The position numbers and the translations under genes are program-made. Shown one piece after another: positions 25,763 to 35,175 of a DNA stretch of 64,000 nt. The stretch comes from an uncultured Lachnospiraceae bacterium. Lineage in GTDB: Bacteria > Bacillota > Clostridia > Lachnospirales > Lachnospiraceae. The notes under the pieces were generated by a model. It saw nothing but the letters and a program-made list of their open reading frames with translations, did no database searches and was not told the origin of the DNA. The stretch covers positions 1 through 64,000 of the forward strand of contig CAMEIX010000010.1 in assembly GCA_945919075.1 (NCBI GenBank), read 5' to 3'. Numbering within the stretch: position 1 is the stretch's first letter; every line of letters starts with the position of its first letter.

Positions 25763-26413
25763 TTATTTCATCTTCTCCAGAAATTCCGCCACATTGGCGG
25801 CAATATCATTTTTAAACACGGCGGAACCTGCCACGATAACGTTAGCGCCTGCTTCCAAAACTACGGAAAGATTCTCCTTGTTAATTCCACCGTCCACCTG
25901 GATATCTATGTCCCTGCCGCTTTCATTCACCAGTTTACGGACCGCTTTCACTTTGCCGGTACAGGAATCGATGTAGGACTGTCCCCCGAAACCGGGCTCC
26001 ACGGTCATCACCAGAATCATATCCACCTTATCCAGATACGGAATCACCTCTTCCACCGGGGTGCCCGGCTTAATAGAGATACCTGCCTTCAGGCCTCTTG
26101 CATGAATCTGATCGATGACTTCTCCTGCTTTTTTTGTGGCTTCCAAATGAAAGGTAATGAAATCGGCGCCGCTGTCCGCGAAATCTTCAATATAGCGCTC
26201 CGGCTCCATTATCATCAGGTGCACATCAAATACCCTCTTCGTACATTTACGAATGGATTTGATGACCGGCATACCATAGGAAATAGACGGAACAAAAATC
26301 CCATCCATCACGTCAATATGGACGTACTGCGCTCCGGCTTCATCGATGGTCTTAAGCTGCTCCCCAAGAATGGCAAAGTCAGCAGACAAAATAGAAGGTG
26401 ATAAAATATTCAT
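25763..26413 (-). CDS. rpe: Ribulose-phosphate 3-epimerase
   Basis: A 216-residue TIM-barrel enzyme converting ribulose 5-phosphate and xylulose 5-phosphate in the pentose phosphate pathway. Hallmarks are SPSILSADFA at the N-terminus, HIDVMDGIFVPSIS, DVHLMI, VEPGFGGQ and VDGGI. Length is normal. Confidence 0.97.
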   Translation of the reverse strand: MNILSPSILSADFAILGEQLKTIDEAGAQYVHIDVMDGIFVPSISYGMPVIKSIRKCTKRVFDVHLMIMEPERYIEDFADSGADFITFHLEATKKAGEVIDQIHARGLKAGISIKPGTPVEEVIPYLDKVDMILVMTVEPGFGGQSYIDSCTGKVKAVRKLVNESGRDIDIQVDGGINKENLSVVLEAGANVIVAGSAVFKNDIAANVAEFLEKMK

Positions 26414-26452
26414 AATGTGTTCTCCTCGCCTAAAACTACATTCCTAAAAACA

Positions 26453-26947
26453 TTACTCTTTCCAAGAAAGACGGTGCAATTCGCCTTCCTTCTGCATGGA
26501 AGCAAATCCGTTTTGCCTGAGTGCTTCGTACAAAACGATAGCCACGGAATTTGACAGGTTTAAGGAGCGTATTTCCGGTAACATAGGAATCCGGATACAG
26601 GTTTCCTCATTGTCCACCAAAATTTCTTCCGGAATGCCCGCACTTTCCTTGCCGAACATAATAAAATCATCCGGTCCAAACTCCACTTCCGTATAGGAAC
26701 GTTTTGCCTTAGTGGTTGCCATCCAGATTTTTGCACCCGGATGCTTGTCCAGAAATTCCTTATAATTCATATACCTGGTTACATTAAGATGCTCCCAGTA
26801 ATCCATCCCCGCACGCTTTATGGACTTTTCATCCAGATGAAAGCCCAGGGGCTCGATTAAGTGCAGAGACGTACCTGTTGCCACACAGGTACGTCCGATA
26901 TTTCCGGTATTTGCGGGAATCTCCGGCTGATGTAAAACGATATGCAT
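26453..26947 (-). CDS. trmL: tRNA (cytidine(34)-2'-O)-methyltransferase
   Basis: A 164-residue SPOUT methyltransferase of the YibK/TrmL type that methylates the wobble ribose of tRNA-Leu. It starts MHIVLHQPEIPANTGNIGRT, has LHLIEPLGF, FGKESAGIPEEIL and the knot segment IRSLNLSNSVAIVLYEALRQ. The frame extends upstream into the aminotransferase gene, but family members start at the MHIVLHQPEI methionine (26947), preceded by a GTGAGG box. Confidence 0.95.
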   Translation of the reverse strand: MHIVLHQPEIPANTGNIGRTCVATGTSLHLIEPLGFHLDEKSIKRAGMDYWEHLNVTRYMNYKEFLDKHPGAKIWMATTKAKRSYTEVEFGPDDFIMFGKESAGIPEEILVDNEETCIRIPMLPEIRSLNLSNSVAIVLYEALRQNGFASMQKEGELHRLSWKE

Positions 26948-26990
26948 AACTGCCTCACATTTCCGGTCTGCGCCTTGTGCGCAAACGGGT

Positions 26991-28175
26991 CTATTTGTTT
27001 TTCTGCTCCTCGCGAAGCTTTGTAATAAATCTGGAAAGCCGCTCCATGGCAACCTTTAATTTCTCCAGGGAATACGCATAGGAAATTCGAAGGTATCCTT
27101 CACCGCTCTCCCCGAATGCATTTCCGGGTACTGCGGCAACCTTTTCCTCTTCCAAAAATCTGGCTGCAAATTCCTCACTGGTCATGCCGAACTCCTTGAT
27201 ACAGGGGAAGACATAGAACGCACCAAAGGGCTCGAAACATTCCAGTCCCATCTCCTTGAATGCATGCATCAGATAACGTCTTCTCTGATTATAAGCAGTG
27301 CGCATTTCCCTGATATCATCATCCCCGTGCTTTAATGCCTCGATACCGGCATACTGACCGGTAGTCGGTGCACACATGATGGCAAACTGGTGGATTTTGG
27401 TCATCTGCGCAATAATATTAGAAGGGCCGCAGGCATAGCCCATTCTCCATCCGGTCATGGCATAGGCTTTGGAAAATCCATTGATCAAAATGGTTCTCTC
27501 CTGCATGCCGGGAAGGCTCGCAATAGAAACATGCTTGTTTTTGTAAGTAAGCTCACTATAGATTTCATCTGACATGACATAAATGTCATGTTTTATAATA
27601 ACCTCTGCGATGGCTTCCAAATCCTCTTTTTCCATAATCGCACCGGTGGGATTATTGGGGAAAGGTAAAATCAAAAGCTTGGTCTTTTCGGTAATGGCAT
27701 CTTCCAGTTCCTTTGCAGTAAGGCGGAATTCATTTTCTGCCTTTAAGTTAATGATTACCGGCTTTGCCCCCGCCAAAATGGCACATGGCTCATAGGAAAC
27801 ATAACTGGGCTGGGGAATCAGAATCTCCTCACCCACTCCGGGATTAATCATGGCACGCATCCCGATATCAATGGCTTCGGAACCGCCCACGGTAATTAAC
27901 ACATCGGTTTTGGAACTATATTTAATCCCCTGTGTCCGGTAAAGATAATTGCAGATTTCCTCGCGAAGCTGCATCAGCCCTGCATTGGAAGTATATTTGG
28001 TATGTCCTTTTTCCAGGGAATAGATACCCTCATCACGAATATGCCAGGGCGTTGCGAAATCCGGTTCGCCCACACCGAGGGATATGGCATCCTTCATCTC
28101 ACTGACAATATCAAAGAATTTGCGGATGCCGGAGGGTTTTATTTCTACGACCTGGTCTGCTAACGGATTTCTCAT
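26991..28175 (-). CDS. Class I/II PLP aminotransferase
   Basis: A 394-residue fold type I aminotransferase. The PLP lysine is in NGFSKAYAMTGWRMGYA near residue 236, with FPNNPTGAI and SDEIYSEL upstream. It resembles the PatA/aromatic aminotransferase group; the amino acid used cannot be fixed. Its ATG overlaps the stop of an Lrp/AsnC regulator gene (ATGA), which itself overlaps an AIRS-like gene, so the three are translationally coupled and probably act together. Confidence 0.92.
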   Translation of the reverse strand: MRNPLADQVVEIKPSGIRKFFDIVSEMKDAISLGVGEPDFATPWHIRDEGIYSLEKGHTKYTSNAGLMQLREEICNYLYRTQGIKYSSKTDVLITVGGSEAIDIGMRAMINPGVGEEILIPQPSYVSYEPCAILAGAKPVIINLKAENEFRLTAKELEDAITEKTKLLILPFPNNPTGAIMEKEDLEAIAEVIIKHDIYVMSDEIYSELTYKNKHVSIASLPGMQERTILINGFSKAYAMTGWRMGYACGPSNIIAQMTKIHQFAIMCAPTTGQYAGIEALKHGDDDIREMRTAYNQRRRYLMHAFKEMGLECFEPFGAFYVFPCIKEFGMTSEEFAARFLEEEKVAAVPGNAFGESGEGYLRISYAYSLEKLKVAMERLSRFITKLREEQKNK

Positions 28176-28654
28176 GGTGTAATCAACTCTCTTTCATCCT
28201 CAATTTTGTTGGTTAAAATGGTTCCGTGGTCCTTGTATTTCTTAAGTACAAAGTGGGTAGCGGTGCTCAGTACGCCGTCCAAGGTGGATAACTTGTCGGA
28301 TACGAAACTGGAAACTTCGCGGAGGGACTTTCCTTCGATGGAAACCAAAAGATCATAGCCGCCGGAAATCAGGTACACGGACTGTACCTCTGCATATCGG
28401 TAAATACGTTCCGCCAGAGTATCGAATCCCTGCCCTCTCTGCGGGGTGATGCGGACTTCAATTAACGCATTTACCTTATCAATGCTGGTTTTTTCCCAGT
28501 CAATCATGGTATGATAACCACAAATAATGCCTTCCGCCTCCAATGCGGCCAGCTCGTTGATTACATCTATCTCTTCCACGCCCAGTATTACAGCCAGTTC
28601 TTTCAAATTCATGCGGCTGTTCTTCTCAATAATACGTAATAATTCTTCTCTCAT
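28172..28654 (-). CDS. Lrp/AsnC family regulator
   Basis: A 160-residue regulator with an N-terminal HTH (SRMNLKELAVILGVEEIDVINELAALEAEGII) and a C-terminal RAM ligand-binding domain (VNALIEVRITPQRG ... SVYLISGGYDLLVSIEGK). Lrp-like proteins sense amino acids. Position between an AIRS-like gene and an aminotransferase, with 4-bp overlaps on both sides, suggests it controls this operon in response to an amino acid. Confidence 0.9.
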   Translation of the reverse strand: MREELLRIIEKNSRMNLKELAVILGVEEIDVINELAALEAEGIICGYHTMIDWEKTSIDKVNALIEVRITPQRGQGFDTLAERIYRYAEVQSVYLISGGYDLLVSIEGKSLREVSSFVSDKLSTLDGVLSTATHFVLKKYKDHGTILTNKIEDERELITP

Positions 28655-29640
28655 ATCTGCTCTCCTTCATAAAATTTGGTGATTTCATCCGTTCCCGGAC
28701 GCTCCAGAAAACGTCTTTCCTCATCATTTATGACAACTCTGTCATTATTATCTTCGATCCGGCCGATTACAGCAGCCGGGATACCGGCTCGTCCCAAATC
28801 GCTTACCAGACGCTCTCCGTTTGCTGCCGTAAGAAGCAGGCTTCCCCCGGATAACATCTCATAAGGGTTGATGCCGAAATACTCACATACTTCAATACTT
28901 TCCTGTTTAATGGGGATTTTTTTCAAATCCACGCAAAGTCCAACACCGGCTTTCTCCGCAAGCTCCCACAAAGCAGCAAAAATCCCGCCTCCTGAGACAT
29001 CATGCATGGCACCTGCATTGGACTTAACCGCGGTGGCAGCCTCCGGCACAATGGATAAATATTTCTTAAAATCCGCCGCCTTTTCTATCATATGAAGCGG
29101 ATATCTTTTCGTCAGTTCTTCTTCATATCTTCCCGCAAGCAGTGCGGCACCTTCGATTCCGGCCCATTTGGTAAGTACAATGTCCTCACCCGCCGCCGCT
29201 TTTCTTTTATGCCTTTCCTCTTTCAGGTTTCCAATGGCACAAACCGTCACATAAGGCTCCTTAACCAGATTGGATACCTCGGTATGTCCGCCTGCAATCT
29301 GAATCTGCAAAAACTTTGCTGTCTCATCCGCCGCCTGCATGGTTTCTTTTAACAGGGACTCCTCCGCTTCTTCGGGAAGCAGAATCGTAAGCGTTACGGC
29401 TATGGGCTCTGCGCCCTCCACGGCAATACTGTTCACCGCCTTGATAATGGGAAACGCCACTTCCCCCGCCTTTTTCAGGAAAAAAGTCTGGACAGCCTGA
29501 GCCGTAAACGCTTCTTTCGACGCAAAAATGGCGCAGTCTGCCCCTACACCTGCGCCAAATCTTACATTCTCGTTTCCTGACTTTATCTGTCTTAGTACGG
29601 AGCGTTTCAAAACACTCTCCGGTAGTTTACCGATTTTCAT
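28651..29640 (-). CDS. AIR synthase (PurM/HypE-like) superfamily protein
   Basis: A 329-residue protein of the PurM/ThiL/HypE/SelD ATPase superfamily: GAGVGADCAIF near the N-terminus, a glycine-rich QIAGGHTEVS, and MHDVSGGGIFAALWELAEKAG in the second domain. It is not a purine PurM by context; HypE-like or ThiL-like names would also fit, but no hydrogenase genes are nearby, so function is open. The ATG at 29640 follows GAGG; an ATG six codons upstream (29658) is also possible. It starts the coupled AIRS-Lrp-aminotransferase unit. Confidence 0.8.
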   Translation of the reverse strand: MKIGKLPESVLKRSVLRQIKSGNENVRFGAGVGADCAIFASKEAFTAQAVQTFFLKKAGEVAFPIIKAVNSIAVEGAEPIAVTLTILLPEEAEESLLKETMQAADETAKFLQIQIAGGHTEVSNLVKEPYVTVCAIGNLKEERHKRKAAAGEDIVLTKWAGIEGAALLAGRYEEELTKRYPLHMIEKAADFKKYLSIVPEAATAVKSNAGAMHDVSGGGIFAALWELAEKAGVGLCVDLKKIPIKQESIEVCEYFGINPYEMLSGGSLLLTAANGERLVSDLGRAGIPAAVIGRIEDNNDRVVINDEERRFLERPGTDEITKFYEGEQI

Positions 29641-29699
29641 CCTGTTTTCCTCACTCATTCGGTGATCCTAAACCGCTTATCGGGCTAAATGTCAATCCT

Positions 29700-31154
29700 T
29701 TATTCTGCCGGCGGTGCGGTAAGCATTGCCGCAACATTTCGTACATGGTCAATGCTGCCGGTTCCGATTGCCGCCATAATCTCATTATAAGCATTGGGGT
29801 CGGAGGTGGAAATACCCACAACGGCACTCCGGGGAGAAACCTTGTAACTGCTGGAATTGACTTCCTCCCGGCTTACTTCCACACCGTTTTCTTTTACGAC
29901 CTTCCAAAGTCTGGCTTTATAGCCGACGTGAGCACCCGTTACACTCACATAACCCACAGGATAACCCGCGTCCGGATAAATATTTTCGTGATCGGGCTGA
30001 ATGGTCTGCAATACTTCACTTTCGTAAGTTACGGTACGGTTGCTGTCACGATATTCCACACCGTAGATATTAAACGTAATTTTCTTGTTCTGCGTATATC
30101 CCTCGATATAGATAGGATAATCCGTATTGTTCACAAATTTGAAATCTTTTCCCGCAGATTCTGCTATGGCTGCATCCGCGGAAGGGCTCACGTAAGTTAC
30201 AATCATGGAATGATTGTGTCTTTCCGTGACATCCAGTTCGGATAAAAGTACCGCATTATAAAGGGTCGTGGAAACCTGACAGATACCTCCTCCGAGGGAA
30301 TCCACCACTTTACCGTTTATATAAGAACCTGCCATGTAATAGCCGTTATTCTGAGTGAAAGGAGCCACGGTCTGATAGGTGGAAAATTCATCCCCGGGAT
30401 AAAGCAGGGTACCGTCAATTAAACGGCATCCGTTGGCCACATTGGCACTTCTGTTGGAACCGGAAGTAGAATAGGAAGTGGTATAGGTTCCCAAAAGGTC
30501 CTGCACCTTGGATAATTCTTCCTTGCTTCCTCTGGGCTTGGTAACTGCAATCTCTAAATTGATTTCTGCATTTTCCCTGTTCCAGTCATTTAGAAGAAAT
30601 TGGTAAATATTATCAGCGGAGACCGCAACATCTAAGCAGTAGCCGTCCTGCCCGTCCTCAATTACAAAATTACCGTCCTTCTTAGTCAGTGTATAATCAA
30701 CAGCATCCTGGTCGTACACGCTGCACTTCTCTTCCAGAACTGATGTAATGGCATTTTTATCAAAGGTCAGTTCTACCGGATAGACCTTATTTTCATACTG
30801 CAGGTCCATACATGCCTTGTAGCGTTTTACAATATTTCCCTGCTTTCCAAGGTTAAAGGCCTCCTCCAGAACTTCCGGATTGCTCCAGGCAAGTCCAAGG
30901 TCCTTTGCATATACCGCTACGCGGTTATCCTCTGCGCAAACCAGCGTAATATGACTCTCTTTCAGGGACTCCACATATTGTGTAACTGCCTGTTTTGCTT
31001 CCTCTTTTGTCATGCCTTCCAGGGAAATGTCCCCGGCAAAAATTCCCTTTTTGTAGGTATTGTCCTCTCGGGCTGCAGAAACCGTGCCCATGGAAAAGGA
31101 CAGGCAAAGAACCGCACACCAGAAAATCAGTACGGTTGTCAATACTTTTTTCAT
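29700..31154 (-). CDS. VanW family exported protein
   Basis: A 484-residue exported protein with a signal peptide (about 1-28). A YoaR-like putative peptidoglycan-binding region at about 40-220 is followed by the VanW domain, recognisable by DSLGGGICQVSTTLYNAVLL and ERHNHSMIVTYV. A beta-rich tail ends the protein. VanW proteins occur in vancomycin clusters but are far more common elsewhere in Clostridia and have no settled function; there is no van cluster here. Confidence 0.9.
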   Translation of the reverse strand: MKKVLTTVLIFWCAVLCLSFSMGTVSAAREDNTYKKGIFAGDISLEGMTKEEAKQAVTQYVESLKESHITLVCAEDNRVAVYAKDLGLAWSNPEVLEEAFNLGKQGNIVKRYKACMDLQYENKVYPVELTFDKNAITSVLEEKCSVYDQDAVDYTLTKKDGNFVIEDGQDGYCLDVAVSADNIYQFLLNDWNRENAEINLEIAVTKPRGSKEELSKVQDLLGTYTTSYSTSGSNRSANVANGCRLIDGTLLYPGDEFSTYQTVAPFTQNNGYYMAGSYINGKVVDSLGGGICQVSTTLYNAVLLSELDVTERHNHSMIVTYVSPSADAAIAESAGKDFKFVNNTDYPIYIEGYTQNKKITFNIYGVEYRDSNRTVTYESEVLQTIQPDHENIYPDAGYPVGYVSVTGAHVGYKARLWKVVKENGVEVSREEVNSSSYKVSPRSAVVGISTSDPNAYNEIMAAIGTGSIDHVRNVAAMLTAPPAE

Positions 31155-31199
31155 AAAAATTCCTCCAAGCCTGAACCCCCGTCCAAACTCAAAAAACTC

Positions 31200-31235
31200 C
31201 CCAAAAATCCCCTGTTTATTGTAATTGCAGGGATT
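31200..31235 (-). terminator. Probable terminator after small membrane protein
   Basis: On the minus strand ATCCCTG and CAGGGGAT can pair around a long A/T loop, followed by TTTT. It lies between the 33-residue ORF and the VanW gene. The loop is large, so confidence is modest. Confidence 0.5.
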
Positions 31236-31263
31236 TTATGCTACCATAAAAGTAGCTTCTATA

Positions 31264-31365
31264 CTATTGTCCTAACAACAAAGGCAAAACCATTGCAAGC
31301 ACCAAAAAGATAATAATAACGGTGGAAATTACTTTCTTTGATTTTCTACTGTAAATATTAAACAT
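31264..31365 (-). CDS. Small (33-residue) single-span membrane protein
   Basis: A short ORF starting at the ATG at 31365, preceded by AGGGGTGA. It encodes a basic N-terminus (MFNIYSRKSKKVIST), one hydrophobic helix (VIIIFLVLAMVLPLLL) and a two-residue tail. Its layout resembles very small Firmicute membrane proteins such as Prli42/DUF4044-like peptides, but similarity is too short to claim. It is divergent from the 210-residue gene at 31406 and upstream of VanW. Confidence 0.6.
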   Translation of the reverse strand: MFNIYSRKSKKVISTVIIIFLVLAMVLPLLLGQ

Positions 31366-31405
31366 AAATTCACCCCTATGCATTTCTACTGAAAGGATAT
31401 TATAT

Positions 31406-32038
31406 ATGAAAACCCTTTTTTTGTCCAGTTTAATCACATTTTGTGTGTTTCTTGCACTTCTGACCAAAAGGCATAAGCGCATTACCAAGGAACTCACACA
31501 AGAATTCTGGGACCGTGAAGCCAAAGCAAACAGTACCCGCAGGAAACCCCTAAACGACTTAAATTACATCCACATCCCTTTGGAAACCCTGCCAATCGGC
31601 GTTTCCTGCGAGGATGAGACCGTAAAAGAATGCCTGCGTATTTTAGAATCCCTCTCCACCCAGAAAATAGTTAATTTTACCGGCTATACCAATACCGACT
31701 TAAAACTGGCCTATGGTGCTCCCAATATTACACTGCTTACCGAATATGACGACAATTATACCCTGTTGGCCCGCACTCTGCAGAAATGGGCGGAGGCCTT
31801 ATATATCCGGGAATACAGGCAGGAGGCAAAGCAGGTTTTAGAGTTTGCCATTTCAACTGACACAGATGTCAGTCATACCTACTATCTGTTAGCGGACCTG
31901 TATGATGAAGAAGGGGATACACAGAAGAAAGCGGCTCTCATTGAGCGCGCAGAAAACCTGAAAAGTTCCCTCAAAGGCTCTATCGTCCGTACGTTGCAAG
32001 AATCCGGTCCGTATAGCGACTGGCTTCATTGCGGGTAA
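31406..32038 (+). CDS. Conserved-looking protein of unknown function
   Basis: I do not recognise this 210-residue protein. It has an N-terminal hydrophobic stretch (TLFLSSLITFCVFLALL) that could be a membrane anchor, then a soluble part. The C-terminal half has two or three helical hairpins (LQKWAEALYIREYRQEAKQV, THTYYLLADLYDEEGDTQKK-like) reminiscent of TPR repeats. AGGATATTATAT precedes the ATG. It is one of few plus-strand genes, and its 3' end overlaps that of the convergent exonuclease gene by about 59 bp. Confidence 0.75.
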   Translation: MKTLFLSSLITFCVFLALLTKRHKRITKELTQEFWDREAKANSTRRKPLNDLNYIHIPLETLPIGVSCEDETVKECLRILESLSTQKIVNFTGYTNTDLKLAYGAPNITLLTEYDDNYTLLARTLQKWAEALYIREYRQEAKQVLEFAISTDTDVSHTYYLLADLYDEEGDTQKKAALIERAENLKSSLKGSIVRTLQESGPYSDWLHCG

Positions 32039-32693
32039 GCTTTTCCACATCATAGTCTACATTTAATTTATGCCGGACAATCAATTTATATAACCTGTCT
32101 TTTTGCGCTTCGGTTATGGGAGCCTCCTTTTTCACCTTGTAAATCAGGTCCTTAGGCCGAAAAACAAGTTCTCCATCCTCCTTTTCGGAGAAATCTTCCC
32201 AAAGTTTCTCATAAAGTGCACTTGTGGCCCTTGCATCCTCCAATGCCCGGTGTGCCCTGTGCGGAATTTCATAGTACCGGCAGAGAAAACCCAGACTCCT
32301 GCTTTCTATCCCCGCCAGATACTTACGTGCGATAGGAAGGGTATCTAAACCCTTTCTCTCATACTTTCCTCCTGCATTCACCACAGCCCTTTTCATGAAG
32401 GAATAATCAAATAAAACTCCGTGTCCGAGAAGCGGCAGCTCTTCGGAAAAATTGAGAAAATCCGGAAGAACTTCCCCGATAGAAGGTGCATCCCTTAACA
32501 TATCGTCCGTAATGCCGGTAAGTTCCACAATGCGCTCGTCCAGCTTTCTTCCGGGATTTATTAATGTGGAAAAAGTTCCCACCACCTCCCGGTTTCGCAC
32601 CTTTACGGCACCAATTTCCGTAATCTTGTCCATTTTGGGGTTTAAGCCCGTGGTCTCTAAATCCAGGCACACATAATCCATCAGCTTATCCAT
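31980..32693 (-). CDS. DnaQ-type 3'-5' exonuclease
   Basis: A 237-residue DEDDh exonuclease: DLETTG (first Asp and Glu), GHGVLFDYSFM (second Asp), and HRALEDARAT (His and last Asp). The C-terminal about 60 residues are a basic helical extension. It resembles the exonuclease domain of PolC and stand-alone DnaQ-like proteins, so a role in DNA repair or proofreading is likely. It starts 3 bp after nth, suggesting co-transcription with that repair gene. A second in-frame ATG four codons in is possible. Confidence 0.88.
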   Translation of the reverse strand: MDKLMDYVCLDLETTGLNPKMDKITEIGAVKVRNREVVGTFSTLINPGRKLDERIVELTGITDDMLRDAPSIGEVLPDFLNFSEELPLLGHGVLFDYSFMKRAVVNAGGKYERKGLDTLPIARKYLAGIESRSLGFLCRYYEIPHRAHRALEDARATSALYEKLWEDFSEKEDGELVFRPKDLIYKVKKEAPITEAQKDRLYKLIVRHKLNVDYDVEKLTRNEASRYTDRILATYGR

Positions 32694-32696
32694 GCC

Positions 32697-33371
32697 TTAC
32701 CCGACCTTTCCGGAAGACTTCTTTTTCGCGGAAGCTTTCTGACGTTTCGCATAGTCCGGACAAAGTCCGCTTAAGAAACATTCCTCACATTTCGGCGTAG
32801 GTGCTTTACAGATTTCTCTGCCGAAAGTAATCAGATGCATATTGTACAAAATCCAGTGGTCCTTGGGCAGAACCTTCATCAGTTCAAACTCCGCCTTGAC
32901 CGGATCGTCGGATTTGGACAGTCCTAATTTCTTGGAAATTCTCTTCACATGCGTATCCACCACAATGCTGGGCTCCCCGTAAATATTACCGCGGATAACA
33001 TTGGCGGTCTTTCGTCCCACACCTGCTAATCCCGTCAGCTCTTCCAGAGAGGAAGGGACTGCACCGTCATATTTTTCCATCAGTTCCTTGCAGCAGGCTA
33101 TGATATTTTTCGCCTTGTTATGATAAAAGCCCGTGGAATGAATATCCTGCTCCAGTTCCTTTAGATCCGCATTCGCAAAAGCCTCCACGGACGGATATTT
33201 TTGGAACAGGTCCTTGGTTACGATATTGACTCTGGCATCCGTGCACTGTGCGCTGAGCATGGTGGCAATCAGTAACTGCCAGGCATTTTCATGATCCAGA
33301 GAGCAACGGGTGTCCGTTCCGTAATACGCATCCAGTGCATTTAATATTTCCATGGTATGTTTTGCAGCCAT
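32697..33371 (-). CDS. nth: Endonuclease III
   Basis: A 224-residue DNA glycosylase/AP lyase removing oxidised pyrimidines. The helix-hairpin-helix LAGVGRKTANVI contains catalytic Lys121, Asp139 is in VVDTHVKR, and the [4Fe-4S] cluster ligands are Cys188, Cys195, Cys198 and Cys204 (C-X6-C-X2-C-X5-C). Several starts are in frame; the ATG at 33371 lies 6 nt after GGGAGG and gives the usual N-terminus. Confidence 0.96.
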   Translation of the reverse strand: MAAKHTMEILNALDAYYGTDTRCSLDHENAWQLLIATMLSAQCTDARVNIVTKDLFQKYPSVEAFANADLKELEQDIHSTGFYHNKAKNIIACCKELMEKYDGAVPSSLEELTGLAGVGRKTANVIRGNIYGEPSIVVDTHVKRISKKLGLSKSDDPVKAEFELMKVLPKDHWILYNMHLITFGREICKAPTPKCEECFLSGLCPDYAKRQKASAKKKSSGKVG

Positions 33372-33404
33372 TTTCATCCTCCCAACCATCCTGCACAAAA
33401 TGCG

Positions 33405-35135
33405 TTACAGGTCATTTTCCAGAACCACCACCCTCGCATCGTAAGTAAGCGGGTTACGGTTCTCATAATCAAACAATACTATTTTCTTTTCTGACATCAT
33501 TGTCACTTCTTGTTCCCACACACTGTATCGGAATACTTCCATATGCGTCATATGGGCCAACTGCCTGCTGTCATAGGCACCAAGTGTGGGAAGAAGCTGT
33601 CTTTCTTCTGCCTCACGGCGGTATATCTGCGTGAATATCTGCCGGTACATAGTCTGATCCGGTGCAAAATCCGGCCGGCTTTTTAAATTTTCCCGGCTGT
33701 ACAGGTCATAAAGCAGAAGCTCCTTATAAACCTCTTTATGTGCCCCGTCCACTTGCTCCGCAAAGGATAAAAGCACCTGATAACGATAGATTCTGGCCGG
33801 AGTTTCCACAAAAAATCCCTTTTCTTCGTAGTAGTCTGCCAAGGCCTCATAAAGGGCAAAGGGGGACGGAAACTGCTTAAGCAGATAAGGCAGGGTGGCA
33901 CGAAACTGGTTGGAATTGTAATAAATTTCCACCATTTCCTCAATCTTTTTCAAACGTCGGATATCCTCATAGGAAATCCATTTGGTATAAAGCACTTCAT
34001 AAGGCGGATTTTCCAGATACACCAGTCCGTAATCCTTCGCCTTTTCATGCATATAAGAGCCCTTCAAGACCTTAAGGAACCCTAACTGCAACTGTTCCGG
34101 TCCCATGGCATAAACTTCATTAAAGGACTTTCCGAAACTTTCATAATCTTCATAAGGCAGCCCCGCAATCAGATCCAGATGCACATGAATGTTCTGTCCT
34201 TCCTTAATGCTGCTCACCACCTGTTTTAAGCGTGTAACATCCATGTTGCGGCGAATTTCCGCCAAAGTTTTCTCATTTGTGGACTGCACGCCGATTTCCA
34301 TCTGCACCAGACCGGGACGCAGCTTTCTCAAAATGGCAATTTCTTCCTCCCGGATGATATCCGCTGCAATTTCAAAGTGAAAATTAGTGACACCATTGTC
34401 ATGTTTTAATATATACTGCCAGATTGCCATGGCGTGTTCATGATTGCAGTTAAAAGTACGGTCAACAAATTTTACCTGTTTCACCTTTTTATCCAGGAAA
34501 AACTGCAGTTCTCTTTTTACTGTATCCGGATTCCTAAACCGCACAGATTTATCAATGGAAGACAGGCAGTAACTGCATCGAAACGGGCATCCCCGTTGGG
34601 ATTCATAATAGATAATGCGATTTTCAAAGGGCGCCATATCCTCATACAAAAAAGGAACCTTTTCCATGGAAAGCGCCTCTCTTTTCCCGGTAGGTCCCGT
34701 TTTTAACAAAAGTCCCGGAACTTCAGAAAGAACATCATCACTTTCCCCTCGCAGATAGTGCAAAAGCACCTCCTTAAAGGTTTCCTCGCCCTCTCCCACC
34801 ATAATCCCCGTAACCATGGGAAATTCACGCAGGATTTCGGCTCCGTCAAAGCTGACCTCCGGTCCCCCCAGCCAGATGGGCAGACCGGGCATGATTTTCG
34901 GGAGTTCTCTTAAAATTTCCCGAATCATGTTCCAATTCCAAATATAACAGGAAAACCCGATTGCATCCGGCTTCCTGCTATAAATATCTTCCAGGATAAA
35001 CTCTATGCGGTTGTTAATGGTATACTCCGCAATCTGAACATGGTCTTTTAGACTGCCCACATAACTTTTCAGACTGTAGAGTGCAGGATTTGAATGAATG
35101 TATTTTGCATTTAATGCGGTAAGTAAAAAGCGCAT
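33405..35135 (-). CDS. B12-binding radical SAM protein (DUF4080)
   Basis: A 576-residue protein with an N-terminal cobalamin-binding-like domain (residues 1-140; IGFSCYIWNWNMIREIL, LGGPEVSFDGAEIL), a radical SAM core with cluster motif CPFRCSYC near residue 182-189, and a C-terminal DUF4080-type region. Such proteins use SAM and a cobalamin to modify unknown substrates; the substrate is not known for this family. Confidence 0.9.
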   Translation of the reverse strand: MRFLLTALNAKYIHSNPALYSLKSYVGSLKDHVQIAEYTINNRIEFILEDIYSRKPDAIGFSCYIWNWNMIREILRELPKIMPGLPIWLGGPEVSFDGAEILREFPMVTGIMVGEGEETFKEVLLHYLRGESDDVLSEVPGLLLKTGPTGKREALSMEKVPFLYEDMAPFENRIIYYESQRGCPFRCSYCLSSIDKSVRFRNPDTVKRELQFFLDKKVKQVKFVDRTFNCNHEHAMAIWQYILKHDNGVTNFHFEIAADIIREEEIAILRKLRPGLVQMEIGVQSTNEKTLAEIRRNMDVTRLKQVVSSIKEGQNIHVHLDLIAGLPYEDYESFGKSFNEVYAMGPEQLQLGFLKVLKGSYMHEKAKDYGLVYLENPPYEVLYTKWISYEDIRRLKKIEEMVEIYYNSNQFRATLPYLLKQFPSPFALYEALADYYEEKGFFVETPARIYRYQVLLSFAEQVDGAHKEVYKELLLYDLYSRENLKSRPDFAPDQTMYRQIFTQIYRREAEERQLLPTLGAYDSRQLAHMTHMEVFRYSVWEQEVTMMSEKKIVLFDYENRNPLTYDARVVVLENDL

Positions 35136-35175
35136 GTCTCCACCTCGTTGCCATTATACCGCATTTTATCGGAAT

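Noticed and set aside
25742-26401. A 219-codon plus-strand ORF
   Set aside because: Exact shadow of rpe, which has all family motifs.
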